64,000 bases of DNA from Streptomyces sp. 2131.1 (GCF_900105515.1 NZ_FNSY01000001.1:2604001-2668000); one strand, 5' to 3'. Shown: positions 1 through 8,309, numbered from the stretch's first letter. The notes: generated by a model not told the origin, from the sequence alone. Made by a program: numbers and translations.

Positions 1-17
1 CCTCACACTCGTGTCCT

Positions 18-674
18 GTGAGTTCCCAAGCGCTTTCGACACGCGTCGTCCTCCTGACGGGCCCCTCCGGCTCCGGCAAGTCGTCCCTCGCCGCCCGCAC
101 CGGCCTTCCGGTCCTGCGGCTCGACGACTTCTACAAGGAGGCCGGCGACCCCACCCTGCCGCTCGTCGGCGGCAGTACGGACATCGACTGGGACTCCCCG
201 GACTCCTGGGACGCGGACGCCGCGGTCGCCGCGATCGCGGAACTCTGCCGGACCGGCCGCACCGACATCCCGGTGTACGACATCGCCACCAGCTCCCGGA
301 CCGGCCACGAGGACCTGCACATCGGGCGCACCCCGCTCTTCGTGGCCGAGGGCATCTTCGCGGCGGACATCATCGACCGCTGCCAGTCGCTGGGCCTGCT
401 GGCCGACGCCCTCTGCCTGCGCGGCCGCCCCTCGACGACCTTCCGCCGCCGCCTCCTGCGCGACCTGCGCGAGGGCCGCAAGTCGGTCCCGTTCCTGCTG
501 CGGAGGGGCTGGCGCCTGATGCGTACGGAACGCCGCATCGTGGCCCGCCATGTCGCGCTGGGCGCGCACGCCTGCGCCAAGCCGGAGGCGCTGGGCCGCC
601 TGGCCGCCGCGGCGGCGGGGCGGTGTCGTTTGCCTGCGGCCACCGTGGCGAATGCAAGCCCCTCCGGCGATTGA
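18..674 (+). CDS. Uridine kinase-like P-loop NTPase
   Basis: This 218-residue protein opens with a P-loop, GPSGSGKSS at residues 15-23, followed by LRLDDFYKE, the pattern of uridine/phosphoribulokinase-type nucleoside kinases. Such enzymes phosphorylate uridine or cytidine with ATP in pyrimidine salvage. A later stretch (FVAEGIFAADI, about residues 108-118) resembles the second conserved block of the family. The GTG at 18 is the first start that keeps the P-loop near the N terminus, but the window begins just upstream, so a slightly earlier start cannot be excluded. The last 15 or so codons run into a dispersed intergenic-type repeat that supplies the stop codon, so the C-terminal tail is probably not conserved. 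The family call is firm; substrate specificity is inferred. Confidence 0.8.
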   Translation: MSSQALSTRVVLLTGPSGSGKSSLAARTGLPVLRLDDFYKEAGDPTLPLVGGSTDIDWDSPDSWDADAAVAAIAELCRTGRTDIPVYDIATSSRTGHEDLHIGRTPLFVAEGIFAADIIDRCQSLGLLADALCLRGRPSTTFRRRLLRDLREGRKSVPFLLRRGWRLMRTERRIVARHVALGAHACAKPEALGRLAAAAAGRCRLPAATVANASPSGD

Positions 675-683
675 GGAGCGGGG
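656..683 (+). repeat. Dispersed Streptomyces intergenic repeat overlapping the kinase stop codon
   Basis: The sequence AAGCCCCTCCGGCGATTGAG followed by GAGCGGGG matches a short element I recall as very common in Streptomyces intergenic regions (core CCGGCGATTGAGGA). It contains the TGA stop of the upstream kinase gene. No second copy was noticed in this window. Confidence 0.45.
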
Positions 684-758
684 GGGGGCCGGGGCAGGGC
701 CCCCGAAACGCGCCGCGGGGCCGGACAGGACCCCCCGGCCCGTCCGACCCCGCAGCTT

Positions 759-810
759 CCCCGTATCCCCGTTGTCCCCCGGGATACCCCCGTATCCCCG
801 GTCCCCCGTT
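759..810. repeat. Degenerate CCCCGTATCCCCG tandem tract
   Basis: Two copies of CCCCGTATCCCCG separated by GTTGTCCCCCGGGATAC form a C-rich imperfect repeat between the kinase gene and the 3' end of the sigma factor gene. The rest of 675-873 is C-rich and noncoding, with no clear terminator. Confidence 0.4.
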
Positions 811-873
811 GCCTCCCCCGTAACAACACCACCGCGTCCCCCGACGCGGCAGCGCCCCCGTTCCCCCCAGCCT

Positions 874-1617
874 TCAGGCCACCAGCTCGCCGAAGGACTC
901 CTCCTCGTCACGGCCGAAGCTGAGGACCTCGTCCTCGCGCAGCCGGCGGAGCGACCGCCAGATGCTCGACTTCACCGTGCCGACGCTGATGTCGAGGATG
1001 GACGCGATCTCGGGGTCCGTACGGCCCTCGTAGTAGCGCAGGACGAGCATCGTGCGCTGCGTCTCCGGGAGGCGCGCCAGCGCCTGCCAGAGCACGGCGC
1101 GCAGCTCCGTACCGCGCATCGCGTCCGTGTCGCCCGCCGTCTCCGGCAGCTCCTCGGTCGGGTATTCGTTCAGCTTGCGCCTGCGCCAGGCGCTGATGTG
1201 CAGGTTGGTCATCGTGCGGCGCAGGTAACCGCCGACGGCGGCCTTGTCGCTGATGCGGTCCCAGGCCCGGTACGTCGAGAAGAGGGCGCTCTGCAGCAGG
1301 TCCTCGGCCTCGAACCGGTCCCCGGTCAGGTGGTAGGCGGTGGCGTACAGGGAGGCGCGGCGCTCCCGGACGTAGGCCGTGAACGCCGCTTCGGCGTCCT
1401 CGGACCTCTCCGGTGCCTTCCGCTCCCCCGAGTCCTCCCCGTACGCGCTTCCCCCGCTACCCGCGTCAACCACCGTCATGAATGACGTGTGCTGACGCCC
1501 GGCGCCTCGAACGCACCCCCGTCCGTTCACTGCGGCGCCGGACTTCTCGGTGCTCCGCCCGACGTCGTGGAGACGCGTGACAACTGCGCTTGCGTTGATG
1601 CTGTGAGTTGCGTTCAT
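874..1617 (-). CDS. sigQ: SigE-family ECF sigma factor SigQ
   Basis: This ECF sigma factor has a region 2 at AEAAFTAYVRERRASLYATA and DRFEAEDLLQSAL, and a region 4 helix-turn-helix at RTDPEIASILDISVGTVKSS near the C terminus. It would direct RNA polymerase to a small set of promoters. It is transcribed divergently from the afsQ1-like response regulator, the known arrangement of sigQ and afsQ1 in Streptomyces coelicolor, where SigQ opposes AfsQ signalling. The ATG at 1617 is preferred (247 residues) because a GGGGGG ribosome-binding stretch lies just upstream. A shorter start at 1479 (MTVVDAG, 201 residues) has no visible ribosome-binding site but would match a compact ECF protein. Identity rests on family and gene order. 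Confidence 0.85.
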   Translation of the reverse strand: MNATHSINASAVVTRLHDVGRSTEKSGAAVNGRGCVRGAGRQHTSFMTVVDAGSGGSAYGEDSGERKAPERSEDAEAAFTAYVRERRASLYATAYHLTGDRFEAEDLLQSALFSTYRAWDRISDKAAVGGYLRRTMTNLHISAWRRRKLNEYPTEELPETAGDTDAMRGTELRAVLWQALARLPETQRTMLVLRYYEGRTDPEIASILDISVGTVKSSIWRSLRRLREDEVLSFGRDEEESFGELVA

Positions 1618-1700
1618 CTCGCGCCCCCCATCGGTGGAGTCCGTCCGTTCCTTGTGCCAACGAGCTTGCCGGGGCAGTTTCATGGCGCTGTCCGCCGACT

Positions 1701-1716
1701 GTCACAGGCCTGTCAC
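1701..1716. promoter_or_regulatory. AfsQ1 box GTCAC-N6-GTCAC
   Basis: The sequence GTCACAGGCCTGTCAC fits exactly the published AfsQ1 consensus GTnAC-n6-GTnAC. It lies in the sigQ/afsQ1 divergent intergenic region, 84 bp upstream of the preferred sigQ start and 113 bp upstream of the preferred afsQ1 start. Autoregulation and control of sigQ by AfsQ1 are known in S. coelicolor; here the site is seen and its function inferred. Confidence 0.8.
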
Positions 1717-1829
1717 AGGGCCCGGCGGTGGCACGAACCCGCGCTTCCTGATGCATGAGGGACGTATGGGGCACGTATCAGGGGGGTCCGACTGTCGAAC
1801 TGGGGCGCCCCATGGGTCAGAATGACCAA

Positions 1830-2507
1830 GTGCCTTTCCTGTTGCTGATCGAGGACGACGACGCCATCCGCACGGCCCTCGAACTCTCGCTGTCACGCCA
1901 GGGCCACCGTGTGGCCACCGCGGCGACGGGAGAGGACGGCCTCAACCTGCTGCGCGAGCAGCGCCCCGACCTGGTCGTGCTGGATGTGATGCTGCCCGGG
2001 ATCGACGGTTTCGAGGTGTGCCGCCGCATCCGCCGCACCGACCAGCTGCCGATCATCCTGCTGACCGCCCGCAGCGACGACATCGACGTCGTGGTGGGAC
2101 TCGAGTCCGGCGCCGACGACTACGTGGTCAAGCCCGTGCAGGGGCGGGTGCTCGACGCCCGTATCCGCGCGGTGCTGCGCCGCGGCGAGCGGGAGTCGAC
2201 CGACTCCGCGACGTTCGGCAACGTGGTGATCGACCGGTCCGCCATGACCGTCACCAAGAACGGCGAGGACCTCCAGCTCACGCCGACCGAGCTGCGACTC
2301 CTGCTCGAACTGAGCCGCCGGCCCGGTCAGGCCCTGTCCCGGCAGCAACTGCTGCGCCTGGTCTGGGAGCACGACTACCTCGGTGACTCCCGGCTGGTGG
2401 ACGCCTGCGTCCAGCGGCTGCGCGCCAAGGTCGAGGACGTACCGTCGTCGCCGACCCTGATCCGTACCGTACGGGGCGTGGGATACCGGCTGGACTCGCC
2501 GCAGTGA
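1830..2507 (+). CDS. afsQ1: Response regulator AfsQ1 (OmpR/PhoB type)
   Basis: This 225-residue two-component regulator has a receiver domain at about 4-116 with an acidic pocket (IEDDD) and a phosphoacceptor Asp at residue 52 (VVLDVMLPG), followed by VKPVQ. A winged-helix DNA-binding domain runs from about 130 to 225 (LTPTELRLLLEL, IRTVRGVGYRL). The GTG at 1830 is chosen because it puts the phosphoacceptor at D52, as in S. coelicolor AfsQ1. An in-frame ATG at 1812 would add six residues. The stop overlaps the start of the kinase gene by four bases, so the two are translationally coupled. AfsQ1 is known to respond to nitrogen-rich conditions and to affect antibiotic production and development. 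Confidence 0.92.
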   Translation: MPFLLLIEDDDAIRTALELSLSRQGHRVATAATGEDGLNLLREQRPDLVVLDVMLPGIDGFEVCRRIRRTDQLPIILLTARSDDIDVVVGLESGADDYVVKPVQGRVLDARIRAVLRRGERESTDSATFGNVVIDRSAMTVTKNGEDLQLTPTELRLLLELSRRPGQALSRQQLLRLVWEHDYLGDSRLVDACVQRLRAKVEDVPSSPTLIRTVRGVGYRLDSPQ

Positions 2508-4045
2508 GCACGGCTGTACGGCGGGGCCTGCTCACCGGGCTCCGCTGGACCAGCCTGCGGCTGCGGCTCGTCGTCGTGTTCGGCCTGGTCGCGCTGACCG
2601 CCGCGGTGTCCGCCTCCGGGATCGCGTACTGGCTGAACCGCGAGGCGGTGCTGACGCGCACGCAGGACGCGGCGCTCGGGGACTTCCGGCAGGAGATGCA
2701 GACCCGGGCGGCCTCGCTGCCGCTGCGCCCCTCCAAGGAGGACCTGCAGACGGCCGCCGTGCAGATGGCGAGCAGCAGCCCCGGCTACAGCGTGCTCCTG
2801 ATCGACGAGCGCGACGCCGGCAAGCCCATCGTCGGCAACTCCGACCTGGACACCTTCACCCGCGACAACGTGCCGCGGTCGCTGCAGGAGCAGGTGGACC
2901 GCAAGCAGCCGGTCAAGGCGGGCAACAAGTACGAGTACCACCTGTTCTGGCAGCGCACCTCGATCCGCGGCACGCCGTACCTCGTCGCCGGTACGAAGAT
3001 CATCGGCGGCGGGCCGACGGGTTACATGCTGAAGTCGCTCGACCAGGAGCGCCAGGACCTCAGCTCGCTGGCCTGGTCGCTCGGGATCGCCACGGCGCTC
3101 GCGCTGGTCGGCTCCGCGCTGCTCGCGCAGGCGGCGGCGACGACCGTGCTTCGGCCGGTGCAGCGGCTCGGGGACGCCGCCCGCAAGCTCGGCGAGGGCA
3201 AGCTCGACACCCGGCTCGTGGTGTCCGGCACCGATGAACTGGCCGATCTCTCGCGGACGTTCAACCGGACGGCCGGCTCGCTGGAGAAGAAGGTCGCGGA
3301 CATGAGCGCCCGCGAGGAGGCGAGCCGCCGCTTCGTCGCCGACATGTCGCACGAGCTGCGCACTCCGCTGACGGCGCTCACCGCGGTCACGGAGGTGCTG
3401 GAGGACGAGGCGGACAGCCTCGACCCGATGATCGCGCCCGCCGTGAACCTGGTGGTCAGCGAGACCCGGCGGCTCAACAACCTGGTGGAGAACCTGATGG
3501 AGGTGACCCGCTTCGACGCGGGTACGGCCCGTCTGGTCCTCGACGACGTGGACGTGGCCGACCAGGTGACCGCGTGCATCGACGCCCGGGCGTGGCTGGA
3601 CGCCGTGGAGCTGGACGCCGAGCGCGGCATGACGGTCCGCCTCGATCCGCGCAGGCTCGACGTGATCCTGGCCAACCTGATCGGCAACGCGCTCAAGCAC
3701 GGCGGTTCGCCGGTACGGGTTTCGGTGCGCATCGAGGGCGAGGAGCTGGTCATCGAGGTCCGCGACCACGGTCCCGGCATCCCCGAGGACGTCCTGCCGC
3801 ACGTCTTCGACCGGTTCTACAAGGCGAGCGCCTCCCGGCCGCGTTCGGACGGCAGCGGGCTCGGGCTCTCCATCGCCATGGAGAACGCGCACATCCACAA
3901 CGGCGACATCACCGCACGCAACTCGCCCGACGGCGACGGCGCGGTCTTCGTGCTGCGCCTGCCGCGGGACGCCGAGGCCCTGAGCCGTACCGGCGGGGAC
4001 GACGACGCACCGATACCGGACCACCAGGAGGACGACGCGACGTGA
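2504..4045 (+). CDS. afsQ2: Sensor histidine kinase AfsQ2
   Basis: This 513-residue membrane kinase is the partner of AfsQ1. It has a first transmembrane segment near residues 20-43, an extracytoplasmic sensor region, a second segment near 189-212, a HAMP linker to about 265, and a HisKA domain with the phospho-accepting H283 in VADMSHELRTPL. The HATPase domain shows an N box (NLIGNALKHG), G1 (DHGPGIP) and G2 (GSGLGLSI). The GTG start overlaps the afsQ1 stop (GTGA), and its own stop overlaps the following lipoprotein gene in the same way, giving a tightly coupled three-gene operon. The ligand is not apparent from the sequence. Confidence 0.92.
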   Translation: MSTAVRRGLLTGLRWTSLRLRLVVVFGLVALTAAVSASGIAYWLNREAVLTRTQDAALGDFRQEMQTRAASLPLRPSKEDLQTAAVQMASSSPGYSVLLIDERDAGKPIVGNSDLDTFTRDNVPRSLQEQVDRKQPVKAGNKYEYHLFWQRTSIRGTPYLVAGTKIIGGGPTGYMLKSLDQERQDLSSLAWSLGIATALALVGSALLAQAAATTVLRPVQRLGDAARKLGEGKLDTRLVVSGTDELADLSRTFNRTAGSLEKKVADMSAREEASRRFVADMSHELRTPLTALTAVTEVLEDEADSLDPMIAPAVNLVVSETRRLNNLVENLMEVTRFDAGTARLVLDDVDVADQVTACIDARAWLDAVELDAERGMTVRLDPRRLDVILANLIGNALKHGGSPVRVSVRIEGEELVIEVRDHGPGIPEDVLPHVFDRFYKASASRPRSDGSGLGLSIAMENAHIHNGDITARNSPDGDGAVFVLRLPRDAEALSRTGGDDDAPIPDHQEDDAT

Positions 4046-4650
4046 GGCGCAGCGAACGCCGGGGACACCGAACCGCCGCCGCCCTGGCAGGTGCCGCACT
4101 CTGTGCCGTACTGGCGGGCTGCGGCATCCGTACGACCTCGGTGCCGGTGGACGCCGGTGCCGCCCCGTCCCGGGTGCCGTGCGCGATGCCCGCCGAGGAC
4201 GCCGCGTCGCAGGCCGCGCGGGGCATTCCCGTACAGGTCTACCTGGTCTGCGCCTCGCAGCTGGTGACGGTGGACCGGGCGGTGCAGGTGCAGGAGGCGA
4301 AGGCGGACCGGCTGCGGGTCGCCACGGAGCTGCTGAACGAGCTGCGCAGGCAGCCCACAGCCGAAGAGCGGCAGGCGGGCTTCTCCACGGACGTCCCCGG
4401 GTCGCTGCGGGTCTCCGGTCCCCGCGCGGGCGACGCGGAGAGCGCGCTGCGGCTCAGCCGGCAGCCGGAGGACCTGTCGGCCCAGGCCCTGGCCCAGATC
4501 GTCTGCACGTTCGCGGACAGTGACTCGCTGGCCTCCGGCGAGACGGTGACCCTGGGCGGCCCGGGCGACTACCCGGCTCGCGGCTACCTCTGCACGGCGG
4601 AGACGAAGGCCAGCCCCAAGGCGGTACCGAGTTCGATCGGGGTGCCGTAG
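4042..4650 (+). CDS. afsQ3: AfsQ3-type lipoprotein
   Basis: This 202-residue protein starts with a basic N terminus and a hydrophobic stretch ending in the lipobox LAGC, with Cys27 the expected lipidation site. The remainder has no enzyme motif that I recognise. It is the third gene of the afsQ operon, starting at a GTG that overlaps the afsQ2 stop by four bases. In S. coelicolor the equivalent lipoprotein is co-transcribed with afsQ1-afsQ2, and an accessory sensory role near AfsQ2 is plausible. The lipoprotein call is firm; the function is inferred from position. Confidence 0.8.
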   Translation: MRRSERRGHRTAAALAGAALCAVLAGCGIRTTSVPVDAGAAPSRVPCAMPAEDAASQAARGIPVQVYLVCASQLVTVDRAVQVQEAKADRLRVATELLNELRRQPTAEERQAGFSTDVPGSLRVSGPRAGDAESALRLSRQPEDLSAQALAQIVCTFADSDSLASGETVTLGGPGDYPARGYLCTAETKASPKAVPSSIGVP

Positions 4651-4789
4651 GAGGTCTCCGGGGCGCGACCGGGGTGTGCGGAGGTGTACGGGCCGGCGCG
4701 GGCGGGAACGGAGCCGTGCCCGTCACCGTGAGCCAGGTCTCCCAGGTCCCTGCGGAACCGATCCTGCCGCTGCCCGCGTCTAGGGCTTC

Positions 4790-5338
4790 GTGCGTCAAGG
4801 TACGGACGGCCAGGCCGTCATCCGCTTCCGCGCGGCAGGGGTGTCGCTGCTCCTCGCGCATCTGCTGCTCGTCGGGTGGCTCACTCTGCGCCCGCTGGAC
4901 GTGCCGTGGGTGACCGCCGCCAACCTCTCCCCGTTCGCCGGCATCAAGGCCGACCTGTCCCTCGGCCCCGCCGCCGCGTTCCGGCAGATCGGCGGCGGTC
5001 TCCTGCTGCTGGCGCCGCTGGGCGTACTGCTCCCGGTGGCCGGCGGGCGGCTGTACGTGTCCCCGTGGCTGTCGCTGGCCCGCACGGTCGCGGCCGGTTC
5101 GCTGATCTCGCTGGCCATCGAGCTGGGGCAGACCGGGGTGCCGGGCCAGGTGGTCGATGTCGACTCGCTGTTCCTGAACACGGCGGGCGTGGCGCTCGCC
5201 CACGTCCTGGTGGTCCCGGCGTGCCGGGCGCGCCTGCGGCGGCGCGGCGGACCGGAGCCGCGGGTGGTGTCGCGGCGGGGCCGTGAAGCGGCTCAGGGTT
5301 CGACCCCGACGATTTCCAGGGTCGGAATGGCCCCGTAG
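4790..5338 (+). CDS. VanZ-like membrane protein
   Basis: This 182-residue protein has about four hydrophobic segments (AGVSLLLAHLLLVGWLTLRP; IGGGLLLLAPLGVLLPVAG; ARTVAAGSLISLAIELGQ; NTAGVALAHVLVV). The pattern N-L-S-P-F followed later by E-L-x-Q and R/D-V-D-x-x-x-x-N-T-x-G (here VDVDSLFLNTAG) is characteristic of the VanZ family. VanZ proteins give low-level teicoplanin resistance in enterococci, but the many actinobacterial members have no assigned role. The gene stands alone, with GTG at 4790 as the start and about 140 bp of intergenic sequence on its left. Confidence 0.8.
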   Translation: MRQGTDGQAVIRFRAAGVSLLLAHLLLVGWLTLRPLDVPWVTAANLSPFAGIKADLSLGPAAAFRQIGGGLLLLAPLGVLLPVAGGRLYVSPWLSLARTVAAGSLISLAIELGQTGVPGQVVDVDSLFLNTAGVALAHVLVVPACRARLRRRGGPEPRVVSRRGREAAQGSTPTISRVGMAP

Positions 5339-5429
5339 AGCGACGCTTTGCCCCCGTTCGTCGCGCGACCATGGTGGTACCGGGAGCACAACGGATTGCT
5401 CCCCACGACGGTTCGCGAAGGAGCCCACC

Positions 5430-5636
5430 ATGGCCGCACTTGCCCGCCCCCGTGACGGACGCATGATCGGCGGAGTGTGCGCGGCGCTGGCACGGCGCTT
5501 CGACACCTCGGCGACGACGATGCGTGTCGTCTTCGTCGTCTCGTGCCTGCTGCCGGGCCCGCAGTTCCTGCTCTACCTGGCGCTGTGGCTGCTGCTGCCC
5601 CAGGAACGCCCGTCGTCCTCGACGGCCGCCTGGTAG
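5430..5636 (+). CDS. PspC-domain small membrane protein
   Basis: This 68-residue protein consists almost entirely of a PspC domain: RPRDGRMIGGVCAALARRF, then a hydrophobic segment VVFVVSCLLPGPQFLLYLALWLLLP. PspC proteins are linked to the phage-shock envelope stress response, though Streptomyces carries several stand-alone copies of unknown role. The ATG at 5430 has a good ribosome-binding site (GAAGGAG) and places the conserved GRMIGGVCAALA motif near the N terminus. A strong hairpin follows the stop. Confidence 0.85.
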   Translation: MAALARPRDGRMIGGVCAALARRFDTSATTMRVVFVVSCLLPGPQFLLYLALWLLLPQERPSSSTAAW

Positions 5637-5651
5637 ACCTCCCGCACGTGG

Positions 5652-5688
5652 CTGTGGGCGGACACCCGGTCGGGGTGTCCGCCCACAG
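5652..5688. terminator. Bidirectional hairpin terminator
   Basis: A perfect 16-bp stem (arms 5652-5667 and 5673-5688, CTGTGGGCGGACACCC and its complement) with a five-base loop lies between the convergent PspC and small secreted protein genes. There is no U-tract, as is usual in Streptomyces. Confidence 0.7.
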
Positions 5689-5706
5689 GCGCGTTCCGGC
5701 GACGGC

Positions 5707-6021
5707 TCAGTGGCCGAGCGGCAGACCGTTGGCGGTGAGGCCGTTGGCGGAGACGCCGCCGGCCGGCATGCCGCCGAGGAGGCCCTTGACGGGTGCGGTG
5801 GCGTCGCCCAGGACCTGCGTCTGGCTGGTGCCGAGGAGCTTGTCGGCGGTGTCCTGGACCGGCAGCGTCGAGGTGGCGTCGGCCACGGCGCCGGCGACGG
5901 GCAGGACGCTCGTCGCGGTCTCCAGCGGCAGCGCGGAGGCCGAGGCGGTGCCGGCGGCGGCAGCGGCGAAAGCGGCACCGAGGGCGGCGACGCCGAGAGT
6001 CCTGGCAGCAGACTGCTTCAT
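5707..6021 (-). CDS. Small secreted protein of unknown function
   Basis: This 104-residue protein has a clear Sec signal peptide (basic MKQSAAR, hydrophobic core, A-x-A cleavage site near residues 26-28). The mature part is small and rich in Ala, Gly and Leu, ending in short repeats SANGLTANGLPLGH. An AAGGA ribosome-binding site precedes the ATG at 6021. Similar small exported proteins occur widely in Streptomyces, but I know of no assigned function. Export is well supported. Confidence 0.75.
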   Translation of the reverse strand: MKQSAARTLGVAALGAAFAAAAAGTASASALPLETATSVLPVAGAVADATSTLPVQDTADKLLGTSQTQVLGDATAPVKGLLGGMPAGGVSANGLTANGLPLGH

Positions 6022-6106
6022 ATGACATTCATCCTTGGGGAAGGGGATGTGAGCGGCTTAGCAACGTAGTCAGCCGCCGCCCCGCTCCGCAAACATCCAC
6101 CACCAC

Positions 6107-6144
6107 GGAAAACGGCCGGGAAAACCTTTCCCCGGCCGTTTTCC
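6107..6144 (-). terminator. Terminator downstream of add
   Basis: A perfect 14-bp inverted repeat (6107-6120 GGAAAACGGCCGGG, 6131-6144 its complement) with a ten-base loop lies 12 bp past the add stop. In the add direction the stem starts with GGAAAACGG and ends in CGTTTTCC, resembling a factor-independent terminator. Confidence 0.75.
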
Positions 6145-6155
6145 ATACGCTTCCG

Positions 6156-7310
6156 TCAGTCGGCCACCGAGGAAGACACGCTGGTCGCAGCGGTCTGCTC
6201 GAAAAGCCATTCGGACTTCAGCTCGGCGTATCCGGGCTTGATGACGTCATTGATCATCGCCAGACGTTCATCGAAAGGAATGAATGCTGATTTCATCGCA
6301 TTGACGGTGAACCACTGCATGTCGTCGAGCGTGTATCCGAAGGTCTCGGTCAGCTTCTCGAATTCCCGGCTCATGCTCGTGCCGCTCATCAGCCGGTTGT
6401 CCGTGTTCACGGTCGCCCGGAAGTGCAGCTTGCGCAGCAGCCCGATGGGGTGGTCGGCGTACGAGGAAGCGGCGCCGGTCTGGAGGTTGGACGTCGGGCA
6501 CATCTCCAGCGGGATGCGCTTGTCCCGTACGTAGGAGGCGAGGCGGCCCAGCTTCACGGAGCCGTCCTCCGCGACCTCGATGTCGTCGATGATGCGGACG
6601 CCGTGGCCGAGCCGGTCGGCGCCGCACCACTGGATCGCCTGCCAGATCGACGGCAGGCCGAACGCCTCGCCCGCGTGGATCGTGAAGTGGTTGTTCTCGC
6701 GCTTGAGGTACTCGAACGCGTCCAGATGCCGGGTGGGAGGGAACCCCGCCTCGGCGCCCGCGATGTCGAAGCCGGCGACGCCCTGGTCGCGGTAGCGGTT
6801 GGCCAGCTCCGCGATCTCCAGCGACCGCGCGGCGTGCCGCATCGCGGTGAGCAGGGCGCCGACGCGGATGCGGTTCCCGTCCCGGCGGGCCCGCCGCTCG
6901 CCCTCGCGGAAGCCCTCGTTGACGGCCTCGACGACCTCTTCGAGGGTCAGCCCGCCCTCCAGGTGCTGCTCGGGGGCGTACCGCACCTCGGCGTACACGA
7001 CGCCGTCGGCGGCCAAGTCCTCGGCGCACTCGGCCGCGACCCGGACGAGCGCGTCACGGGTCTGCATGACCGCACACGTGTGGGCGAACGTCTCCAGATA
7101 CCGCTCCAGCGAACCGGAGTCGGCGGCCTCCCGGAACCAGATACCGAGTTTGTCCGGCTCGGTCTCGGGAAGGGCGTCGTAACCGCTCGCCGCGGCGAGT
7201 TCCACGATCGTGCCGGGCCGCAGCCCGCCGTCGAGGTGGTCGTGCAGAAGGACCTTGGGAGCACGCCGGATCTGGTCCGGGCCGGGCACATTGAGGGTGG
7301 GGCTCATCAT
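6156..7310 (-). CDS. add: Adenosine deaminase
   Basis: This 384-residue enzyme converts adenosine or deoxyadenosine to inosine and ammonia in purine salvage. The zinc-binding N-terminal HDH motif is at residues 23-25 (LLHDHLDGG), the mid-protein histidine in [13 protein letters not shown] in RLGHGVRI, and the metal Asp in NTDNRLMSG. The residue after the metal Asp is Asn, where classical enzymes have a second Asp; my recollection is that this is common in actinobacterial Add. Two consecutive ATGs start the gene. A TAGAGT -10-like box only six bases before the first ATG suggests a leaderless transcript. A palindromic operator lies immediately upstream of that box, linking add to the deoA and nucleoside-transport genes. 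Confidence 0.93.
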   Translation of the reverse strand: MMSPTLNVPGPDQIRRAPKVLLHDHLDGGLRPGTIVELAAASGYDALPETEPDKLGIWFREAADSGSLERYLETFAHTCAVMQTRDALVRVAAECAEDLAADGVVYAEVRYAPEQHLEGGLTLEEVVEAVNEGFREGERRARRDGNRIRVGALLTAMRHAARSLEIAELANRYRDQGVAGFDIAGAEAGFPPTRHLDAFEYLKRENNHFTIHAGEAFGLPSIWQAIQWCGADRLGHGVRIIDDIEVAEDGSVKLGRLASYVRDKRIPLEMCPTSNLQTGAASSYADHPIGLLRKLHFRATVNTDNRLMSGTSMSREFEKLTETFGYTLDDMQWFTVNAMKSAFIPFDERLAMINDVIKPGYAELKSEWLFEQTAATSVSSSVAD

Positions 7311-7316
7311 CCACGC

Positions 7317-7338
7317 ACTCTAACGCCTACGCGCGTAG
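7317..7338 (-). promoter_or_regulatory. add promoter with CTACGCGCGTAG operator
   Basis: The perfect palindrome CTACGCGCGTAG occupies 7327-7338. On the minus strand it is followed by a TAGAGT -10-like hexamer (7317-7322) that ends six bases before the add ATG. Near-identical palindromes occur before deoA, the nucleoside ABC operon and the BMP lipoprotein gene, so this is the likely operator of a nucleoside-responsive repressor that is not encoded in the window. Confidence 0.65.
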
Positions 7339-7544
7339 AGCGCGCTTGTCGATACATAACGGAACGGCCCTTTCTTCTCGTGTCCCCTCGCGCGGCGCGA
7401 CTGGTGGCGGCACTTGGGAGACACCGGGTCCCGGGCGAGGCGAGCGGCGGCTGCTGGTGCCGCTGCTACTGCTGCTGCGGTCTGCACGTAACAGACACCG
7501 CGAACAGGGGTGGCGTACACGCACGCGTCTGACACTGTTACCGC

Positions 7545-8309
7545 ATGGCACAGCGCGCACTCCCCCAGCCCGCGGCAAGGCTGGGACGGGCCGTCGGAGC
7601 GGCGGCCGGAACGACAGCGGTCGGCGGCGTGGTCCTGCTGCTCCCGGACGGCGAGCCGCACTCGCACCGCCGCCCCTCCTCCCTCACCCACGCCCGCCTG
7701 CTCCCGCTGGCCCGCGCCCTGACCCACGCGGCCCGCACCGACGGACTCACCGCCCATGTGGTCCGCTACCGCTGCCGCGGCTGGAACGAGGACGACGCCC
7801 ACCCCGCGGCGGACGCGGAGTGGGCGGTGGACGAGGCGGTACGCCGCTACGGCGACGTCCCCCTCTGCCTGGCCGGCCACGGCATGGGCGCCCGCGCGGC
7901 CCTGCGCGCGGGCGGCCACCCCTCGGTAACCGCTGTCCTCGCCCTGGCCCCCTGGCTCCCGGCCGACCCGTCGGCTGCCCCCGAACCGGTCAAGCACCTG
8001 GTGGGCCGCCCGGTCCTGCTGGCCCACGGCACCAACGACACGCGCTGCGACCCGGCGTTGTCCCTCCGCCTCGCCGAACGCGCCAAGAAGGCCAACCGCG
8101 ACACCTGCCGCTTCGAGGTCCACTCGGACGGGCATGGGCTACGCCAACACCGCGCCGAAGTCGCGGCACTGGCCGCCGACTTCGTACGCGGTGCCCTGTT
8201 CGGCCACGCATACGCCCGCCCCCTCACGGACGCCCTGGCGGCTCCGCCGCCCCTGGGTCTGCGGATGCCGTTGGCGGTGGGGTTCGGGGAGTCGTTGGGG
8301 GTGGGGTGA
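7545..8309 (+). CDS. Alpha/beta-hydrolase-like protein, nucleophile Ser missing
   Basis: This 254-residue protein has an alpha/beta-hydrolase layout: strand-turn VVLLLPDGEPHSH, a nucleophile-elbow-like AGHGMGARAAL, a later HGTNDTRCDP acidic site, and a C-terminal SDGHGL with a candidate catalytic histidine. In the elbow the usual G-x-S-x-G reads G-H-G-M-G, so the nucleophilic serine is replaced by glycine. Either the protein is not a classical serine hydrolase or it has lost activity. It would be cytosolic, since no signal peptide is present. It stands alone between add (divergent) and CRISPR array 1, and its 3' end marks the left edge of the CRISPR island. The fold is likely; the function is unknown. 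Confidence 0.7.
   Translation: MAQRALPQPAARLGRAVGAAAGTTAVGGVVLLLPDGEPHSHRRPSSLTHARLLPLARALTHAARTDGLTAHVVRYRCRGWNEDDAHPAADAEWAVDEAVRRYGDVPLCLAGHGMGARAALRAGGHPSVTAVLALAPWLPADPSAAPEPVKHLVGRPVLLAHGTNDTRCDPALSLRLAERAKKANRDTCRFEVHSDGHGLRQHRAEVAALAADFVRGALFGHAYARPLTDALAAPPPLGLRMPLAVGFGESLGVG

Noticed and set aside
550..1485. 311-codon plus-strand frame across the kinase end and sigQ
   Set aside because: Low-complexity Pro/Arg frame antisense to sigQ; no family resemblance.
1613..1623. GTTCATCTCGC as a PHO-box unit near sigQ
   Set aside because: No second unit at 11 or 22 bp on either side, and it overlaps the sigQ start codon.
2375..4099. 574-codon antisense frame opposite afsQ2
   Set aside because: High-GC shadow frame, Arg/His/Val-rich without motifs; afsQ2 on the plus strand has all kinase motifs.
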